A DNA stretch of 44,841 nucleotides from Oscillospiraceae bacterium (GTDB lineage Bacteria; Bacillota; Clostridia; Oscillospirales; CAG-272), in assembly GCA_015064965.1 (NCBI GenBank), contig SVRG01000006.1:1-44841 (forward strand), written 5' to 3'. Position numbers and translations under genes: made by a program. Below the pieces are notes generated by a model that saw only the letters and a program-made list of their open reading frames with translations, searched no databases and was not told the DNA's origin. This document shows, one piece after another, positions 31,398-40,616 of this stretch (the stretch's first letter is position 1; the number at the start of each line of letters is the position of its first letter).

Positions 31398-33299
31398 ATG
31401 AAATTACGTGCACCTGCTATACCTTTATTTAATGTTGACCCATATTTTTCGGTATGGATGAACCGAGACTCTGTGAATACGGGCATACCGACACATTGGA
31501 CAGGTTCGCCGAACAACATCTGGGGAACTGTTGTTGTGGACGGAAAAGAATACCGTTTTCTCGGTAGGTCGCTCAGTGCGATAAACCATGACCAAGGTTC
31601 AATCATCAGACAGACAGGCATACAGATAGATGCTTGTTCTACTACGATTTATTTTGAAAATTCACTTATCCGGTTAAAAGCGGTTTTCACAAGCCCCTTG
31701 CTTGCGGATGACCTATATTATTCATCCCGCCCTGTAACCTATCTGCACCTTTCCTATGAGAGTGTTGACGGCAATGAGCATACTGTAAAAGCAAGGCTTG
31801 ATGTGAGCGAAGAATTTGTACTTGATAAAGCCGGCGACGCAAGGGTTTGGTCCGAATCGGTTGAACTGAATGAAGGAAACTGTGTCCGCATGGGTAACGG
31901 CAAGCAGGAGGTGCTTGCAAAATGCGGTGACGATATCCGCATTGACTGGGGATATGTCTATCTTGCAACCAAAGGTTACAGTAAAACGGGCAACTGCATA
32001 AAAGGCGACCTTTACAACATCTACTCCGAAACAGTTCTTGCGCCCGATGCACTTTTTGCGCTTGCGTACGACGATATAGACAGCATTATTTACTTTGAAA
32101 AACCGCTGAAGGCTTATTGGAAAAAAGACGGCAAGACGATTACTGAAGCGATTGATGAGGCGCTGGCTGAGTACGACACTCTCATGGCGCGTTGTCAAAA
32201 GTTTTCTTCGGAGATGCGCGATGCTGCCATTGAAAAAGGAAACGAAGGCTATGCAGACCTTTTGCAGCTTGCATACCGTCAGGTAATGGCAGGGCATAAG
32301 CTTGTCAGGGATGAGGACGGAAACAATCTGTATATTTCCAAAGAATGTTTTTCAAACGGTTGCGCCGCAACAGTGGATATTACATATCCGAGCGCACCGA
32401 TGTATCTGCTATATAATACCGAGCTGCTAAAAGGAATGATGCGTCCGGTGCTTTATTACGCACGCACGGATGCGTGGGAGTTTGACTTTGCTCCGCACGA
32501 TGTGGGGCGTTATCCTATCTTAAACGGTCAGGTTTACGGAAGAAACAGAGTTAAAAGTTACGAACACTATCAAATGCCGCTTGAAGAATGCGGAAATATG
32601 ATCATACTTTTTGCCGCAATAGGCGAGCGCGAAAACGATTTTTCTTTTGCAAAGGAAAATATGGACCTCTTGGAACTTTGGAGCAAATATCTTGTAAAAT
32701 ACGGTGAAGATCCGGATTATCAGCTTTGTACTGATGACTTTGCAGGCCATCTTAACCATAATTGTAATCTGTCGTTAAAGGCTATTATGGGTATCGCCGG
32801 TTATTCTAAAATATTGAAAGCACTTGGGCGCACAGAAGAAGCGGATGAAATGATGCAGACGGCAAAAAAGTTCGCCGACTCATTTCTTATCCGCGGAGCA
32901 AATGCTGACGGCAGCTACCGTCTTGCGTATGACCGCCCCGACACGTTCAGCCTGAAGTATAATGCAATATGGGATAAGGTGTGGGGAACAGAGCTTTTCC
33001 CAAAAAGCTTCTATGAAGGTGAAATGAACCGTTACAAAAAAGCGGCGGACACCTTTGGTATTCCGCTTGACAGCCGATGTGTATACACTAAATCTGACTG
33101 GTTGCATTGGGTATCGTGTTTTGGTGACAAAGAGGACTTCTGTTTTGTAAACGATATGATGGTAAAGGCATATAGTAAAATGCGAGGCACCTCAAGAGTT
33201 CCGCTGACCGATTGGTATAACGTAGACACAACTGTTATGTGCAACTTCAAGCACCGCACCGTACAAGGCGGACTTTTCATGAAACTTTTAATTGATTAA
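31398..33299 (+). CDS. GtaA-like (DUF4965/DUF5127/DUF1793) protein, putative glycan enzyme
   Basis: Belongs to the family annotated as fungal glutaminase GtaA-like, built of an N-terminal beta-sandwich and a C-terminal (alpha/alpha)6 barrel like many glycosidases. The signature is at the start: LRAPAIPLFNVDPYFSVWMNRD, HWTGSPNNIWGTVVVDGKEYRFLG, and later AHDVGRYP-like APHDVGRYPILNGQ, PLEECGNMIILFAAI, CTDDFAGHLNHNCNLSLKAIMGIAGYSKIL and YNAIWDKVWGTELFP. Acidic residues in DDFAGHL and EECGNM could be catalytic. At 633 aa it is complete but has no signal peptide, so it is probably cytosolic, unlike most relatives. ATG 31398 follows TTTGGAGG. The GH2 gene starts 10 nt after its stop. Confidence 0.85.
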   Translation: MKLRAPAIPLFNVDPYFSVWMNRDSVNTGIPTHWTGSPNNIWGTVVVDGKEYRFLGRSLSAINHDQGSIIRQTGIQIDACSTTIYFENSLIRLKAVFTSPLLADDLYYSSRPVTYLHLSYESVDGNEHTVKARLDVSEEFVLDKAGDARVWSESVELNEGNCVRMGNGKQEVLAKCGDDIRIDWGYVYLATKGYSKTGNCIKGDLYNIYSETVLAPDALFALAYDDIDSIIYFEKPLKAYWKKDGKTITEAIDEALAEYDTLMARCQKFSSEMRDAAIEKGNEGYADLLQLAYRQVMAGHKLVRDEDGNNLYISKECFSNGCAATVDITYPSAPMYLLYNTELLKGMMRPVLYYARTDAWEFDFAPHDVGRYPILNGQVYGRNRVKSYEHYQMPLEECGNMIILFAAIGERENDFSFAKENMDLLELWSKYLVKYGEDPDYQLCTDDFAGHLNHNCNLSLKAIMGIAGYSKILKALGRTEEADEMMQTAKKFADSFLIRGANADGSYRLAYDRPDTFSLKYNAIWDKVWGTELFPKSFYEGEMNRYKKAADTFGIPLDSRCVYTKSDWLHWVSCFGDKEDFCFVNDMMVKAYSKMRGTSRVPLTDWYNVDTTVMCNFKHRTVQGGLFMKLLID

Positions 33300-33309
33300 G
33301 GAGCAGAAA

Positions 33310-36300
33310 ATGTTTAAACGTTTTTTATCATTGCTATTAAGTCTTACAATGCTTTTGAGCTGCTTTAATGGACTTAATTTAGTAAGCACTGCGGCAGAAG
33401 ACGTTGCTTCAAATGAGAAAACACCGGTAGCATACTATACGTTTGACAACGGCGACCTGTCAGATTCATCGGGCAACGGATATGACGGAAGTGCCGTAGG
33501 CGGCGGAAATCTTACATATGAGAGTAACGCAGGCAGAGGAAAAGTGCTTGAACTCAATAACAAGGGACTAAAGCGTGATACCGGTTCAAACGGCTTTGAT
33601 ATTCCTGTGGACGGACTGAAAAAGGCTGAAAGCTTTACTCTTGTTATGGATATGTATGTTGAAACCGACGGCGGCAATCAGGTATGGTTTGACCTTAGCC
33701 GCGGTAAGTCCCGTGTTGATGCATATCATTATATAGTAGGTCTTTTAGCATACAGCAGTTACGGTATCAATAGCGAACTTGGTACCGCAACGCTTGTTGC
33801 GGATACTACCACCAAAGTGCGCGCATACAACAAGGTCACATTTGACGGTGCCGGCAAGTGGGTACAGATGGCATATGTCAATGACGGCGGCAGCGCCAAG
33901 ATTTATCTTGACGGCGTAGAGGTTGCATCGGCAAATCAGGTATATTCGGTTGCGGATATGCTCACAGTAGAAGATACCACTCTTACCGTTGGTATGGCGG
34001 GTTACTTCAATGACTTGGCACTTGATGCAAAGCTTGATAATGTTGCTGTGTTTGACAGTGCTTTAACGCCTGATGAACTGCGCTCAAGAACATCCTTGCC
34101 GCTTGAAGCGTGGTATGACTTTGAAACGAATAACATAGACGACAGTACGCTTATTGATGCATCCGGTAACGGAAATAATGCAACTGTCCTAAACGGTGCA
34201 TCAGCCGTGAGTGATGTAACTGCCGGGGGCAGTGTTTTAAGACTTGACAATGCAGGTGTCAACGGCAGCAGTGCTAAAGGACTTGCCTTGCCTGCTTCAC
34301 TGTTTTCATCAATGGATGAGTTTACGGTTGTTATGGATGTAAAACTGAATGACAACAGCAAAAACTGGACAAGCCTTATGGTTGGCGGTACTGATAAGAG
34401 CAATTATATGGTCAATGCCAATCGCGGATATAGTGGCGGTGCCATAGGTATAACATCTTCTACAAAGATAAATGGCGGCAGCTCCGCACGTATCAGTGCT
34501 CCAAGCGATACGATGGCACCCGTAGGAGAGTGGACAAGAGCAGTATTTACGCAGGACTCGAGCGGAAATGCCGAAATATATCTTGGCGGCGAACTTGTTG
34601 CATCGGGTACGTTGAATACCACGCTGAAAGCCCTCGCATCTCTCGATGGCAGTGAAATCCGCATAGGCTCAAATCATATTTTTAACGACCCGGGACTTGA
34701 CGGACGCATAGATAATATACGCGTATACAGTGCCGTTTTATCAAGTGGGCAGATTGCCTCTATCCCATTTGGCTACAATGACGATGCGATTGATGATGTC
34801 TATTTCGAAGAACTCGGCGAAAACGGCCTTGTAGCAGATTACCATTTGTTTAATGCAGACGATATGGTATTCGGCGACTATAAGGTCACTTATGTCGAGT
34901 CCAATATTGCATCAAGCGATATGGAGCCGACAATCAAATCACGCACAGGCTTTACCGATTATGTTGGGGTTTGTTATAGCGGAAAAATCGCCGCTCCCGA
35001 AAGCGGATATTACACCTTCTATACCTATTCGGACAACGGTGTGCGTCTGACAATCGACAAAGAAGTGTTGCTTGAATGGTGGGTAAATAAATGGGACGTT
35101 GAGCAGACCTCAACAACCGTTTATCTTGAAAAGGGTGTGCCACACGACTTTAAATTTGAGTGGTTTGAGTGCTCCGGCGGCTCTCACGTAACACTTTATT
35201 GGGCAAATGACTGCTCGCTTGCAAAGCGTATTGTGCCGGCTTCTGCGTTTTACCTTCCTGCTGACTTTGACCTTCCGGTGATAAGCAGCATTGATACGCA
35301 GGGTGCCGAGCTTGAACAAGGCAAAGAGAATTTTGGCGGCATACTTACACTTTCAGGGGCAAATCTTAATAATGCCGAAACCTTTGAACTCATAAAGAGC
35401 AGCGGCGTATCTCTCGAAACTCCGGTATTCTTTGACGTTGTTTCTAAAAATGCCGATACGGCGGTGTTAACGGTTCCCACCGATATTACCGCCGGAAATT
35501 ATAAGATAAAAGCGGCATACGGAGAAAAATCAACCGTTTCTGAAAATATGTTCAACGTTACTATGGCCCTTGGTGAGTCCGACCGCACCGAACACCCCGA
35601 CCCAAACCGCGTGCGTGATAGCTGGGTGAGCCTTAACGGCTGGTGGGACTTTACCTTTGATGCGGACGAGGTTGGTATTGCAGAAGAGTGGTACGTCTTT
35701 GGTAACAAAGAATATGACCAAAAAATTAATGTTCCTTATCCTTGGGAATCCGCGCTCTCCGGAATTAACGATACTTCCTACCGCGGTGTTGCATGGTATC
35801 AAAGAGTCATCCCCGTTGATGAAAGCTGGATAGCTGCAGGCAAAACCACACATTTGCACTTTGGTGCTGTGGATGCGAAATGTATTGTTTATGTCAACGG
35901 AAAAGAGGTAGGCAGACACGACGGAGGATACACTCAGTTTGAGTTTGACATCACCGACTATGTAGTTGCAGGTGACAATGTAATTACACTTTGGGTAGAG
36001 GACAAGGCGGATTATGATGATGAAAGTTATGCCGCACTTGTTGGCAAGCAGGGACATAATGCTCCCTGCGGATATACACATTCATCGGGCATTTGGCAGA
36101 CAGTTTATCTTGAAAGCCGTGACAGCACGTACCTCGAATTCGCGCATGCAAATCCGAACGTCGCAATTGAGGATGGGGAAGATAATTCCGTGCAGTTTGA
36201 CCTTGGTATAATTTCCGAGTGCGAGCAGACTCTCACTGTAAAATACAGTTTTGAGAGCAGGTTGTGGGATGAGACTGCCAAGGCGGATATCCCCACAGGC

Positions 36301-39300
36301 TCTTCTTTTACCGAAACACATACGGTTTCGGTAACTGCAGGCGAGAATATTTTGCAAATGCCCGCTATCGTTATAGATAACGCAAAATGGTGGTCGGATA
36401 AAGAGGCAAATCTTTATTACGGAACAATTGAGATTTCTGACGCGAGCGGAAATGTTCTTGACAGCGTAGGCACTTATTTTGGTTTGCGCGAAGTATATAC
36501 GGCAAAGTATGCGCAAAATGAGTATGAGTATATTTACCTTAACGGAAAGCCGGTTTTTCTTGCCGGACTTTTAGACCAAGGATATTGGGCGGAGGGTATC
36601 TATACCGCACCCGATGAGGAAGCACTTAAATTTGATATTCTGCAGATGAAAAAGCTTGGCTTTAATATGATTCGCAAGCATCTCAAAATAGAAGATCCTC
36701 TTCAGTATTATTGGTGCGACAAGCTCGGTATGTTTGTATGGCAGGATATGCCGCACGCTACTGCGATGAATGCATCGGCACAAGGAGACGCTACTCCCGG
36801 CCGTGCCGTATACGAAACCGCACTTATGTCTGTGCTCGACCGTGACTATAACCGCCCGTCAGTGATAATGATGATTCTGTTTAACGAAACATGGGGTATC
36901 AGTCACACCGGTGCGAAATCGGGCGATGACGGCATGACTACGCATGAGTGGATGCAGTATCTTTACCACAAAGTTGCAGCGTATAACCCGGGGCTTCTTA
37001 TAGAGGATATGTCGGCTTGCCATGAGGACCATATTCAGCCTACAGATGTTAACACATTCCATATGTATCCAAACTCATATCAGGCGGCGTACAATATGGT
37101 CAAGGAGTTTGTTGACGGCGCGTATGCAGGCTCGGGCGATAACTTCTATAACGGATTTCCCCAAGAGGGCGAACCTCTCTTAAACTCGGAATTCGGAGGA
37201 GTAGGTGCGTACGAGGGCGACTTTGACGTATCGCTTTGCTTTAAGTACCAGACCGATATTATGCGTATGTATCAAAAGATGAACGGTTATGTCTATACAG
37301 AACCGTATGATATCGAGTATGAGCGTAACGGCATTATGACATATGACCGTAGAACAAAACTGTTCCCGTACAGTGAAATTGCTTACGGCGGCGATATGTC
37401 CATGGTAGATCTTAACCAGCCAAACTACGTCGGAATAGATGCAGAACCTGCAAGAGAACTTACCGCAGGTGCGGTATTTTCTGCCGATGCGGTTGCGCTC
37501 AACTGGTCGGGAGATATGTTTGAAAATGCGGTATTGAAATGGCGTTTTGACGCTACCGATGTGTACGGAAACAACATTACAACCGGTATTTGCGGCGAAA
37601 CCGGAATAACATATGCCGCATACACCTCGGAAAGATACAATATCACATTTAATGTTCCGAATCAGACTTGTGTCGGCACTCTCACCGTGTGGATTGAGGA
37701 GAACGGCGTAAAGGTAGCAAATAACTTTGTCAATGTTGTGGTTACCGCACCGGTTACTGCGGCAGTTGACTATATCGACGAGAATTCGGTTGCTCTTCGC
37801 AAAAAGGACGCGGAGCAGCAGTTCACAAACGATGGTAGTATTTCTGTAGAATATGATATTCCAAAAGGCTATGACCTTGGCAACCTTAACGCACTTCGTG
37901 TTATTGCTGAGATTTCTTCCGTGAAAGGTTCAAGCGTTACAAACGGTATCACAAACTCTGCATATGCACAGACTACTGTGGGAAGCGAGCGCCCATCGGA
38001 CATGACCGTTTACGTTAACGGCATCGAGATAGATACTGTTTATATCCCCGATAATCCCCGTGATATCCGTGGCACTCTCACACTTAGCAGCGCATATAAC
38101 AGCGGCTCGTCCGCAGGCGATTTCGGATATCTTTTGAACATCAACATTCCGTCCGACAAAATAGATGATGTTCGCTCGGCTATTGAAGCTGACGGAAAGA
38201 TAACCGTTACATATTCGGTCGAAAGAGATGCTGAAAACAAAAACGGTCTTCGCCTCTACGGCGATACCACGGGCAGATATGCAGTTGACCCCACAGTTAT
38301 TCTTAATCCTGTGGATATTTACGGTAATGCAACACCCGAAAACGGTAACTATACAGTTACGGCAATTCTTTCCGACGAAGAGGTAATATCCTTGCGCGGT
38401 GGTGCCATGGTGGCAAAACTATGCGGCAACACTCTTTCTCTCGGTACAAAAACCGCAAATGTGGGAGAGGGAACTCACACGGTAACTGTGCGTGTATTTG
38501 ACGAACACTATCAGGCGTATGTAGATGATGATCCCGTGCCTGTTATTGACCTGTACAACTATACGCCTTACATATCCACCGAAGTATCAACAACAGGTTC
38601 GGAACTTGTTATAGCACCTGAAACCTATGTAGTTGCGAAAGCAGATAAAATTGCACAAAGTGATGTACAGTTTGCCGACCACTATAATGATGACACATTT
38701 GATAGCCGTTATCAAATTTCAGGCGGAAGTTGGATACAGACAGACGGTAAACTCAGCGTGACTGCCGAGGAAAGTGCAAAGGCAACGGTAGCCAATGTTA
38801 TAAGTGAGGATATCATTGTTGAAACCGACATAACTCTCGATAGCGGCGAAGATATCGGTGTAGTTATACGCGATGGCTATTATATTACTGTAAGCAACGG
38901 AAACATCCGTATTGAATGTGACGGAAATATACTTTCAGAGAAGACGGTAACTGATATCACCTACAATAAAACAAACCGACTTAAAGTTGTTGCGGTAGGT
39001 TCACGTATCCGGGTTTATTTAAACAATGAACTTAAAGCACGCATGGATGTATATGACACCACCTACCCAAGCGGTGCTGTGGCACTTTATGCATGCAACG
39101 CAAGCGGTAGCTATGACAACACGGTTATTTCTACAGCTCCTCGCTATAAAACCGATTTCGCAAACGGCAAACTCTCAGAGTGGACGGTTTTGGGTGAATA
39201 TGAAATAACCGACAGCGCACTTGTCGGAAGCGGTGATATACTTGTAGGTAACGTTGGCTGGACAGACCTTGGTATGCGCACAGACGTCACTGTTTCTAAT

Positions 39301-40368
39301 GATGTTGTTGCAGGACTTATACTCCGAGGTGTGACACTTGGTGGCAAGTTGTACGGTTATTACGTAACACTTGATGCCGCAAATGACAAGATACAGATAA
39401 GAAAAGTGGTAGCGGGTATTGATACTATCATTGCCGAGACAGATATGGCAGTTGATAGCGGGACTTACAATATATGTGCTACAGCAGTAAATAACGGTAT
39501 CAGAGTTTATGTCAATAATTCTTCCGAGGCTGTGCTTGCCATAAACGATAATGATTATATGTCAGGCATGGCAGGTCTTGTTACCATTTCGGGCACGGCA
39601 TCGTTTGATAATGTGGATATTACCGATAAGTTTGTCTATATAGAAAACTTCAGCGATGGCACTTTGTCCGGATGGAGTAAAGCTGCTGATATTGTAAGTG
39701 TTGCAAATAATATCCTTACAATTAAGCAGGTTCCAAAGGGACCTAACGGAGATAAGGTTTGGGACGGTTATGCGACATGGGATAACTATGTTATGGAGAT
39801 GGACATGAAGATGACCATCCGTGCAAGTAAATCCAATGCAGGCTTTATGTTCCGCGGTACTGACTTCACCGCAGGCGTAGATAATTATCGCGGCTATGTT
39901 CTCGGTATCAATACTTACGAGGACCGTACCACTGCACTTAACGGCAACGGAATCGAGTTTGGCGATATTCATTACGGCTTCAGAAGCATAAAAACTCTGC
40001 CCGGCTCAACTTTCTCGCCGCTCGGCAATAAATGGTATCATCTTAAAGTTACTGTAAACGGTGATACTGTTACTGTAAATGTTGACGGTACAGATTATTT
40101 CACTGCTACTGACAGCGCATATTTATACGGTCAGTTCGGCATGCGAATCTATACCACTGCTGCTTCATTTAAGAATTTGACAGTAACACCTATCACTGCT
40201 GATATTTTGGGTGACGTTAATTCTGATGGGCAGATAACGATTATGGATGTGTTGATGCTTATTCGTGCGGTTTGCAATGACGAGTATATCGAAAACGGAG
40301 ATATAAGCGGTGACAAAAAAATAGATCTTATTGACGTTTTGCGTGCAATGAAACGGATTGCACAGTAA
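33310..40368 (+). CDS. Secreted multimodular GH2 glycosidase with C-terminal dockerin
   Basis: A 2352-aa exported enzyme. Modules in order (approximate residues): signal peptide 1-30; LamG-like 38-264 and 266-487; PA14 503-648 (GYYTFYTYSDNGVRLTIDKE); IPT/TIG-like 656-755; GH2 sugar-binding 762-940 (VNGKEVGRHDGGYTQFEFD); GH2 Ig-like 941-1060; GH2 TIM barrel 1068-1357 with proposed acid/base E1193 (ILFNETWGI) and nucleophile E1294 (LLNSEFGGVG); Ig-like and sandwich modules to about 1780; three LamG/DUF1080-like binding modules 1787-2296; dockerin 2300-2352 with two calcium loops, DVNSDGQITIMD and DISGDKKIDLID. ATG 33310 has AAGGAG six nt before it. It is a beta-galactosidase/glucuronidase-like enzyme; the exact linkage is unknown. 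The many binding modules suggest an insoluble or complex glycan. Confidence 0.92.
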   Translation: MFKRFLSLLLSLTMLLSCFNGLNLVSTAAEDVASNEKTPVAYYTFDNGDLSDSSGNGYDGSAVGGGNLTYESNAGRGKVLELNNKGLKRDTGSNGFDIPVDGLKKAESFTLVMDMYVETDGGNQVWFDLSRGKSRVDAYHYIVGLLAYSSYGINSELGTATLVADTTTKVRAYNKVTFDGAGKWVQMAYVNDGGSAKIYLDGVEVASANQVYSVADMLTVEDTTLTVGMAGYFNDLALDAKLDNVAVFDSALTPDELRSRTSLPLEAWYDFETNNIDDSTLIDASGNGNNATVLNGASAVSDVTAGGSVLRLDNAGVNGSSAKGLALPASLFSSMDEFTVVMDVKLNDNSKNWTSLMVGGTDKSNYMVNANRGYSGGAIGITSSTKINGGSSARISAPSDTMAPVGEWTRAVFTQDSSGNAEIYLGGELVASGTLNTTLKALASLDGSEIRIGSNHIFNDPGLDGRIDNIRVYSAVLSSGQIASIPFGYNDDAIDDVYFEELGENGLVADYHLFNADDMVFGDYKVTYVESNIASSDMEPTIKSRTGFTDYVGVCYSGKIAAPESGYYTFYTYSDNGVRLTIDKEVLLEWWVNKWDVEQTSTTVYLEKGVPHDFKFEWFECSGGSHVTLYWANDCSLAKRIVPASAFYLPADFDLPVISSIDTQGAELEQGKENFGGILTLSGANLNNAETFELIKSSGVSLETPVFFDVVSKNADTAVLTVPTDITAGNYKIKAAYGEKSTVSENMFNVTMALGESDRTEHPDPNRVRDSWVSLNGWWDFTFDADEVGIAEEWYVFGNKEYDQKINVPYPWESALSGINDTSYRGVAWYQRVIPVDESWIAAGKTTHLHFGAVDAKCIVYVNGKEVGRHDGGYTQFEFDITDYVVAGDNVITLWVEDKADYDDESYAALVGKQGHNAPCGYTHSSGIWQTVYLESRDSTYLEFAHANPNVAIEDGEDNSVQFDLGIISECEQTLTVKYSFESRLWDETAKADIPTGSSFTETHTVSVTAGENILQMPAIVIDNAKWWSDKEANLYYGTIEISDASGNVLDSVGTYFGLREVYTAKYAQNEYEYIYLNGKPVFLAGLLDQGYWAEGIYTAPDEEALKFDILQMKKLGFNMIRKHLKIEDPLQYYWCDKLGMFVWQDMPHATAMNASAQGDATPGRAVYETALMSVLDRDYNRPSVIMMILFNETWGISHTGAKSGDDGMTTHEWMQYLYHKVAAYNPGLLIEDMSACHEDHIQPTDVNTFHMYPNSYQAAYNMVKEFVDGAYAGSGDNFYNGFPQEGEPLLNSEFGGVGAYEGDFDVSLCFKYQTDIMRMYQKMNGYVYTEPYDIEYERNGIMTYDRRTKLFPYSEIAYGGDMSMVDLNQPNYVGIDAEPARELTAGAVFSADAVALNWSGDMFENAVLKWRFDATDVYGNNITTGICGETGITYAAYTSERYNITFNVPNQTCVGTLTVWIEENGVKVANNFVNVVVTAPVTAAVDYIDENSVALRKKDAEQQFTNDGSISVEYDIPKGYDLGNLNALRVIAEISSVKGSSVTNGITNSAYAQTTVGSERPSDMTVYVNGIEIDTVYIPDNPRDIRGTLTLSSAYNSGSSAGDFGYLLNINIPSDKIDDVRSAIEADGKITVTYSVERDAENKNGLRLYGDTTGRYAVDPTVILNPVDIYGNATPENGNYTVTAILSDEEVISLRGGAMVAKLCGNTLSLGTKTANVGEGTHTVTVRVFDEHYQAYVDDDPVPVIDLYNYTPYISTEVSTTGSELVIAPETYVVAKADKIAQSDVQFADHYNDDTFDSRYQISGGSWIQTDGKLSVTAEESAKATVANVISEDIIVETDITLDSGEDIGVVIRDGYYITVSNGNIRIECDGNILSEKTVTDITYNKTNRLKVVAVGSRIRVYLNNELKARMDVYDTTYPSGAVALYACNASGSYDNTVISTAPRYKTDFANGKLSEWTVLGEYEITDSALVGSGDILVGNVGWTDLGMRTDVTVSNDVVAGLILRGVTLGGKLYGYYVTLDAANDKIQIRKVVAGIDTIIAETDMAVDSGTYNICATAVNNGIRVYVNNSSEAVLAINDNDYMSGMAGLVTISGTASFDNVDITDKFVYIENFSDGTLSGWSKAADIVSVANNILTIKQVPKGPNGDKVWDGYATWDNYVMEMDMKMTIRASKSNAGFMFRGTDFTAGVDNYRGYVLGINTYEDRTTALNGNGIEFGDIHYGFRSIKTLPGSTFSPLGNKWYHLKVTVNGDTVTVNVDGTDYFTATDSAYLYGQFGMRIYTTAASFKNLTVTPITADILGDVNSDGQITIMDVLMLIRAVCNDEYIENGDISGDKKIDLIDVLRAMKRIAQ

Positions 40369-40419
40369 AACATCTCTTTTTCACGCTTTCGAATATGAGT
40401 TGAATACCGTGAAATGATA

Positions 40420-40461
40420 AAAACTCCTATGGTAGAGTAGAAACTATCATAGGAGTTTTTT
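40420..40461 (+). terminator. Rho-independent terminator after the GH2 gene
   Basis: AAAACTCCTATGGTAG and CTATCATAGGAGTTTT form a 16-bp stem with one G-T wobble and an 8-nt loop, followed by six T. Confidence 0.9.
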
Positions 40462-40473
40462 GTTCTATAAAAT

Positions 40474-40549
40474 AACGATACCGCAGTTGACGTAATTGTA
40501 TCAACTGCGGTATCAGATATGGAATAAACTACGATATTTGATACAATGC
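40474..40549 (+). repeat. Structured direct repeat, copy 2
   Basis: AACGATACCGCAGTTGA...TCAACTGCGGTATC forms a 14-bp hairpin, followed by AGATATGGAATAAACTACGATATTTGATACAATG. It matches copy 1 (30351-30426) in outer stem, core and 3' part, in the same orientation, 10.1 kb away. Confidence 0.75.
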
Positions 40550-40575
40550 AACGCTACGGAGAGGAGCGTTGCATT
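40545..40575. terminator. Hairpin after the GLUG/dockerin gene
   Basis: AATGCAACGCT-ACGGAGAGG-AGCGTTGCATT is a perfect 11-bp stem. It lies about 40 nt past the stop of the minus-strand GLUG gene and directly after repeat copy 2; a clear T-run on the minus side is lacking, so termination is uncertain. Confidence 0.5.
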
Positions 40576-40616
40576 TTGAATATCTTTTAAATACTTTTCA
40601 ATTATTCAATCGAAGA

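Noticed and set aside
31722-32297. 191-aa ORF on the minus strand inside the GtaA-like gene
   Set aside because: Shadow of a well-supported gene on the other strand; composition is rich in rare-pattern Cys/Phe/Arg with no ribosome site or motif.
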